From assembly GCF_959608125.1 (NCBI RefSeq), contig NZ_CAUHPG010000017.1, forward strand, positions 1 to 45,416: a stretch of DNA of 45,416 nucleotides, read 5' to 3'. The notes below the pieces were generated by a model. That model saw only the letters and a list, made by a program, of their open reading frames with translations, had not been told where the DNA came from and ran no database searches. The DNA is from an uncultured Slackia sp. Lineage in GTDB: Bacteria; Actinomycetota; Coriobacteriia; Coriobacteriales; Eggerthellaceae. The position numbers were made by a program, and so were the translations under genes. Shown piece after piece: positions 41,454-45,416 of this stretch; positions within the stretch are counted from its first letter, which is position 1, and each line of letters starts with the position of its first letter.

Positions 41454-42719
41454 TTACAGGCCGCAGGCCGCGCGCAGGGCGTCGGCACGGTCGGTGCGCT
41501 CCCACGTGAATTCGGGGAGCTCGCGGCCGAAGTGACCGTAATTGCTGGTCAGGCGATAGATCGGGCGGCGCAGGTCGAGCGCGTCGATGATCGCGCCCGG
41601 ACGCAGGTCGAAGACTTCCTCGACCGCGCGCTCGATGTCTTCGATGGCCACCTTGTTGGTGCCGAAGGTCTCCACCAGAACCGAAACGGGGTGCGCCATG
41701 CCGATGGCGTAGGCGATCTGAACCTCGCAGCGGTCGGCCAGGCCTGCGGCCACGACGTTTTTGGCCACCCAGCGCGCAGCGTAGGCGCCGGAGCGGTCGA
41801 CCTTCGTGCAGTCCTTGCCGGAGAAGGCGCCGCCGCCGTGACGGCCCATGCCGCCGTAGGTGTCGACGATGATCTTGCGGCCGGTAAGGCCCGCGTCGCC
41901 CATGGGGCCGCCCACGACGAAGCGGCCGGTGGGATTGATGTGGATGCCCGCGTTTTCGTCGAGCACGACGCCTTCGGCCTCCATGACCGGCTTGATCACC
42001 TGTTCGACGACGTCGCGGCGAAGCGTGTCGTTGTCGATGTCTTCGGAGTGCTGCGTCGAAACGACCACCGTCTCGACGGCGGCGGGGACGCCGTTCTCGT
42101 AGCGCACGGACACCTGCGTCTTGCCGTCGGGACGCAGATACGGAAGGGTCTTGTTCTTGCGAACCTCGGTCAGGCGCTCGGACAGACGATGCGCCAGATA
42201 GATCGGCATCGGCATGAGCGTGGACGTCTCGTTGCACGCGTATCCGAACATCATGCCCTGGTCGCCTGCGCCGACGCTCTCGTAGGGGTCGGCCTCCACG
42301 TCGGCGCCGTGCTGGGCCTCCCAGGACTCGTCGACGCCCTGAGCGATGTCGGAGCTCTGCTCGTGGATGGCGTTCATCACGCCGCAGGTGCTGGCGTCGA
42401 AGCCGTACTTGGCGCGATCGTATCCGATGTCGGAGAGCACGCCGCGCACGATTTCCTGCACGTCCACATAGGACTGGGTGCGGATCTCGCCCGCCACGAC
42501 CACCATGCCGGTGGTGACGAGCGTCTCGCACGCGCAGCGCAGCTGGGTCGGGTCGGCCGGCTGGCCGGACGGCGCGATGTAGCCCTCTTCGGCCAACGCG
42601 ATTTCCTTGGAAAGGATGGCGTCGAGGATGGCGTCGGAAATCTGGTCGCAGATCTTGTCGGGATGGCCTTCGGTCACGGACTCGGACGTGAAGACGTAGC
42701 TGGAATGGGTATCGGTCAC
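41454..42719 (-). CDS. metK: S-adenosylmethionine synthetase
   Basis: Makes SAM from methionine and ATP. 421 residues. Motifs are FTSESVTEGHPDKICDQISD, the signature GAGDQGMMFGYA, GRFVVGGPMGDAGLTGRK and GGGAFSGKD. The start is GTG at 42719 (VTDTHSS), set by AAGGAGG 5 nt upstream; the open frame continues upstream through the riboswitch-like leader, but that part is not translated in this reading. Its product is the methyl donor for RsmB and RsmD. Regulation through the SAM-type leader at 42729-42817 is inferred. Confidence 0.95.
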   Translation of the reverse strand: MTDTHSSYVFTSESVTEGHPDKICDQISDAILDAILSKEIALAEEGYIAPSGQPADPTQLRCACETLVTTGMVVVAGEIRTQSYVDVQEIVRGVLSDIGYDRAKYGFDASTCGVMNAIHEQSSDIAQGVDESWEAQHGADVEADPYESVGAGDQGMMFGYACNETSTLMPMPIYLAHRLSERLTEVRKNKTLPYLRPDGKTQVSVRYENGVPAAVETVVVSTQHSEDIDNDTLRRDVVEQVIKPVMEAEGVVLDENAGIHINPTGRFVVGGPMGDAGLTGRKIIVDTYGGMGRHGGGAFSGKDCTKVDRSGAYAARWVAKNVVAAGLADRCEVQIAYAIGMAHPVSVLVETFGTNKVAIEDIERAVEEVFDLRPGAIIDALDLRRPIYRLTSNYGHFGRELPEFTWERTDRADALRAACGL

Positions 42720-42728
42720 GATTCCTCC

Positions 42729-42817
42729 TTCATCGTTGTTGGCAGGACCACCTTGGCTGACGCGCCAGGTTGGTGTCGGGATCGGCAAGCCAACCCTCTC
42801 CCCCGACTCTGGATAAA
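42729..42817 (-). promoter_or_regulatory. Probable SAM-I-like riboswitch in the metK leader
   Basis: The RNA read from 42817 to 42729 follows the S-box pattern in order: UUUAUC, AGAG, GGGGGAG, GGGUUGGC, CCCGAC, CAACC, AAGGUGG and GAUGAA. UUUAUC pairs with GAUGAA as P1; GUCGGG pairs with CCCGAC as P2; ACCUGGC pairs with the GCCAAGGU side as P3; GGUCCUGCC gives a small P4. UUGGCU in the P2 loop is complementary to AGCCAA, as for the pseudoknot. P1's 3' strand abuts the AAGGAGG site, so SAM binding would block translation. No Rfam search could be run. Confidence 0.6.
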
Positions 42818-43154
42818 CGGCTGCATATATTACATATGAAGCACCGCGGCTTTCGCCACGGCCCTCAAACTCCGAAATAATATCGTGAAAGCGCAGCGGC
42901 GGCAAGCGGGTACACGCCGTCCATGAAATCGCCACCCGCCGTCATGCGGCACTGCGCATGTCCTCGGCTCAATCCCCCGGCAAACCGCGAAAACCCAGGT
43001 CGCCCTCATCGGCGCACGACGGCGCCCGCGCCGTGCCGACCGCAAAACGAAGACCCCTGCAAAACAAGCGCCTTTCGCGAGAATCGCACGCAAGGCGCGG
43101 CCGTCGGGCACGCATGCGGCATAATAGGCGCACGAAACCGAACAGGAGGATTCC
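42818..43154. other. Gap between divergent metK and DUF1461 genes
   Basis: About 340 bp. The AT-rich stretch 42826-42840 (minus strand TAATATATG) is the best candidate -10 for metK, with no clear -35. The rest is GC-rich with no recognisable gene. For the plus strand, CATAATAGG at 43120-43128 is a possible -10 for the DUF1461 gene. Confidence 0.4.
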
Positions 43155-43886
43155 TTGAAAACATTGAACATGATCGCCCGTATCGTCGCCACGGCAACGC
43201 TCGCCGTGCTGCTGGCGACGGCAGGGCTTTTCGCCTGCTGCGCACGCCCCACCACCCTTTTCCTCGCGCAGGCCACGAGCAACGACGCCGACTCGCCCTA
43301 CGGCAAGGAGGCCCTCGTGGGGCTGGCCGCGCTCACGCGCGACTACACGGTGGACGGAGCCGACCGCGCCGCCACGCTCGATACGATCGCGCAGGCGGCA
43401 TCCGACGTCTCGCCCGCCGTGGCCCAAAGCGCCGACAAAGCCACGGCTCTTCAAAAGCTCGGCGAGCGCTACACCCTGACCGACGACGCGCTCGACCACC
43501 TCGACGACGTCTACAACGTGCTGGTCGGCATACGCTGGGCGCTCGCGGCCGTGGCCGCGGCCTGCATCGCGGCGGCCGCCCACGTGTACGTGCGCTGCGG
43601 CAAGAAGGAATTCGGCGCGGTGCTGAGCCGCGCCGCGATCGCGGTGATCGCCGTGTTCGCCGTGCTGGCCGCCTGGGTCGTCGTGGATTTCGACGGGTTT
43701 TTCGCGGCGTTCCATTCGCTGTTCTTCGCCGACGGAACTTGGACCTTCGCATGGGATTCGCTTCTCATCTGCATGTATCCGCCTGCGTTCTGGCTGGGAA
43801 TGGGCGCCGTGTGGCTGGCCGTCACGGTTGCGGCCTGCGTTGTTTGTTTTATCATAGGGAGGTTGCTGCGCAAACGCTTCGCATAG
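43155..43886 (+). CDS. DUF1461 (TIGR01906-type) integral membrane protein
   Basis: 243 residues with four hydrophobic segments: about 8-30 (signal-anchor-like), 123-145, 155-178 and 209-236. A periplasmic-side region (about 35-115) lies between the first two. The motif FFADGTWTFAWDSLLICMYPPAFW (within 190-215) is the family's best-conserved block. Function unknown. The start is TTG at 43155, set by AGGAGG 5 nt upstream; the nearest ATG is 5 codons in and lacks a site. It is followed by gltX 108 bp downstream on the same strand, possibly co-transcribed. Confidence 0.85.
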   Translation: MKTLNMIARIVATATLAVLLATAGLFACCARPTTLFLAQATSNDADSPYGKEALVGLAALTRDYTVDGADRAATLDTIAQAASDVSPAVAQSADKATALQKLGERYTLTDDALDHLDDVYNVLVGIRWALAAVAAACIAAAAHVYVRCGKKEFGAVLSRAAIAVIAVFAVLAAWVVVDFDGFFAAFHSLFFADGTWTFAWDSLLICMYPPAFWLGMGAVWLAVTVAACVVCFIIGRLLRKRFA

Positions 43887-43994
43887 CGTCGCGCTCGACC
43901 GAACATCGTTTCGCATCCGCGCGGAAACGCGCTCCCGACGAGCGTCCCGCGCGTCTACCGCATACCTTCTCGCACCTGAAGAAAGGAACTCGGC

Positions 43995-45416
43995 ATGACC
44001 GACACCGTACGCGTCCGCTTCGCGCCTTCGCCCACCGGCAAGCTGCATATCGGCGGCGCCCGCACCGCCATCTACAACTGGGCGTTCGCCCGCGCCATGG
44101 GCGGCAAGTTCATCCTGCGCATCGAGGACACCGACCCCGAGCGTTCCACCGAGGAGAACACGCAGATCATCTTGCGCGCCATGCGCTGGCTCGGCCTCGA
44201 TTGGGACGAAGGTCCCGAGGTCGGCGGCGAGTTCGGCCCGTACAAGCAGACCGAGCGCTTCGACACCTACACCGCCGCGCTCGAGACGCTGAAGGAACGC
44301 GGCGCCGTGTACCCGTGCTTCTGCACGAAAGAAGAGCTCGACGCCAAGCGCGAGGCCGCCGAGAAAAGCGAAGGCGGCTACGCAGGCTATGACCGCACCT
44401 GCCGCAACATGCCCGCCGAAGAGGCCCAGGCCCGCATCGAGGCCGGCGAGCCGCACGTGTGGCGCCTGAAGGTTCCCGAGAACCACGGCCCGATCGAATT
44501 CGACGACGCGGTGTACGGCCATATGAGCTTCCCCGCCGAGGTCATGGACGACATGATCTTGGTGCGCACCGACGGCACCCCCACCTATAACTTCGCCGTG
44601 GTGTGCGACGACGCCAACATGAAGATCACCCACGTGGTCCGCGGCGACGACCACCTGTCCAACACCCCGCGCCAGATCCTGATCTACGAGGCGCTGGGCC
44701 TGCCCGCGCCCACCTTCGCGCACCTGTCCATGATCTTGGGCGGCGACGGCAAGAAGCTGTCCAAGCGCCACGGCGCCACGAGCGTCGAGGAATACGCCGA
44801 GCGCGGCTACCTGTCCGACACCATGGTGAACTTCCTGGCGCTTCTGGGCTGGAGCCTGGACGGCGAGACCACCATCATCGACCGCGCCACGCTGTGCGAG
44901 AAGTTCGGTCTGGACCGCATCACCAAGAAAGACGCCGTGTTCGACGAGACCAAGCTCGACTGGATGAACGGCCAGTACATCAAGGCCATGGACGCGAAAG
45001 ACTGGGTCGAGGCCTCCCGCCCGTGGCTGATCGAAGCCGGCGCCACCGCCGAGGACATCGACGCGCGCCCCGAGTGGTACGCCGCGCTGCATCCGCTGCT
45101 GGCCGAGCGCGAGACGCACCTGACCGACGCCGCCGAAAAGCTGCCCTACATGTTCTGGGGCGCAAACGTCACGCTCGACGAGAAGAGCGTCAACAAGGTC
45201 CTGAAGAAGGAAGGCGCCCGCGCCGACGAGGCCCTGCGCGCATGCCGCGACATCCTGGCCGACGAGAGCCGCGCCTGGGAATGCGACGCGCTGCAGGAAG
45301 CCTGCCGTGCGCTGTGCGAGCCCATGGACATCAAGCCGAAGAACATGTTCCAGCCCCTGCGCGTGGCCGTGTGCGGCAACATGGTTTCGCCGCCGCTGTT
45401 CGAAAGCATCGAGCTT
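43995..45416 (+). CDS. gltX: Glutamyl-tRNA synthetase, 3' end cut by window
   Basis: Charges tRNA-Glu, and in many actinobacteria also tRNA-Gln for later amidation; which applies here cannot be told. The 474 codons visible include class I signatures FAPSPTGKLHIGGARTA (HIGH) and GDGKKLSKRHG (KMSKS), RIEDTDPERS, and the C-terminal anticodon-binding region. The frame is still open at 45416, and about 15-30 codons are missing by family length. GAAAGGA lies 9 nt before the ATG. Confidence 0.96.
   Translation, partial: MTDTVRVRFAPSPTGKLHIGGARTAIYNWAFARAMGGKFILRIEDTDPERSTEENTQIILRAMRWLGLDWDEGPEVGGEFGPYKQTERFDTYTAALETLKERGAVYPCFCTKEELDAKREAAEKSEGGYAGYDRTCRNMPAEEAQARIEAGEPHVWRLKVPENHGPIEFDDAVYGHMSFPAEVMDDMILVRTDGTPTYNFAVVCDDANMKITHVVRGDDHLSNTPRQILIYEALGLPAPTFAHLSMILGGDGKKLSKRHGATSVEEYAERGYLSDTMVNFLALLGWSLDGETTIIDRATLCEKFGLDRITKKDAVFDETKLDWMNGQYIKAMDAKDWVEASRPWLIEAGATAEDIDARPEWYAALHPLLAERETHLTDAAEKLPYMFWGANVTLDEKSVNKVLKKEGARADEALRACRDILADESRAWECDALQEACRALCEPMDIKPKNMFQPLRVAVCGNMVSPPLFESIEL

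Noticed and set aside
41174..41488. Possible small protein encoded through the inverted-repeat element
   Set aside because: The frame runs through the metK terminator and the inverted repeats, has no ribosome site, and starts within the end of metK.
41403..42839. 478-codon open frame antisense to metK
   Set aside because: Mirror of metK codons; no motifs, and it would span the metK terminator and leader.

Overview
The window looks like a chromosomal segment of a high-GC, anaerobe-type actinomycete of the class Coriobacteriia (Eggerthella/Slackia-like). This is inferred, not computed. The signs are GC-rich coding sequence on both strands, strong AGGAGG ribosome binding sites, a fused AroE-AroK, an actinobacterial zinc-ribbon/Nif3 pair and a SepIVA-like gene beside a DUF177 gene, set in an otherwise Bacillota-like gene order. 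No phage genes, transposase, CRISPR array or defence island is visible. This is core genome, and almost everything up to 34.4 kb is on the minus strand.

Region by region: 1-2000 holds tRNA genes in two locally duplicated sets, Val(GAC)-Gly(GCC) twice and Leu(GAG) twice, each with its own sigma70-like promoter, plus long spacers with no recognisable gene. 2018-9450 is secG followed, reading leftward from 9450, by a compact aromatic amino acid operon: aroF-tyrA-aroB-aroC-pheA-aroEK-aroQ. EPSP synthase (aroA) is not in it. A perfect 36-bp palindrome lies in the operon leader. 9596-14481 is the lower glycolysis set gap-pgk-tpiA-gpmI without enolase. 14654-22816 is ffh, ftsY, smc, rnc, plsX and rpmF. 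22967-29548 is a DUF177 gene, a SepIVA-like coiled-coil gene, coaD, rsmD, recG, fakA and asp23/yloU. 29704-34375 is rpmB, a zinc-ribbon coiled-coil gene, a Nif3 gene, a PHP phosphatase gene, a cysteine desulfurase gene and rpe. 34608-35078 is ogt on the plus strand. 35156-41141 is rsmB, fmt, def and priA. 41454-42719 is metK behind a probable SAM-responsive leader. 43155 to the end is a DUF1461 membrane protein gene and gltX on the plus strand, cut by the window edge.

The genes work as interlocking housekeeping modules. Glycolysis leads towards PEP and Rpe sits in the pentose phosphate pathway that yields erythrose 4-phosphate, the two substrates of AroF. AroF, B, Q, E, K and C build chorismate, with one step encoded elsewhere, and PheA and TyrA divert it to Phe and Tyr. 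Ffh, FtsY and SecG form the co-translational export route. Def, Fmt, RsmB, RsmD, RpmB, RpmF, GltX, RNase III and the tRNAs serve translation. Smc, PriA, RecG and Ogt serve chromosome upkeep.

The least ordinary features are an RsmB methyltransferase with about 245 residues of RGG/GGYRG-repeat disordered extension, the metK leader, a 144-bp element bounded by perfect 20-bp inverted repeats between metK and priA, the aro leader palindrome, and a gene order that merges two loci that are separate in Bacillus subtilis.
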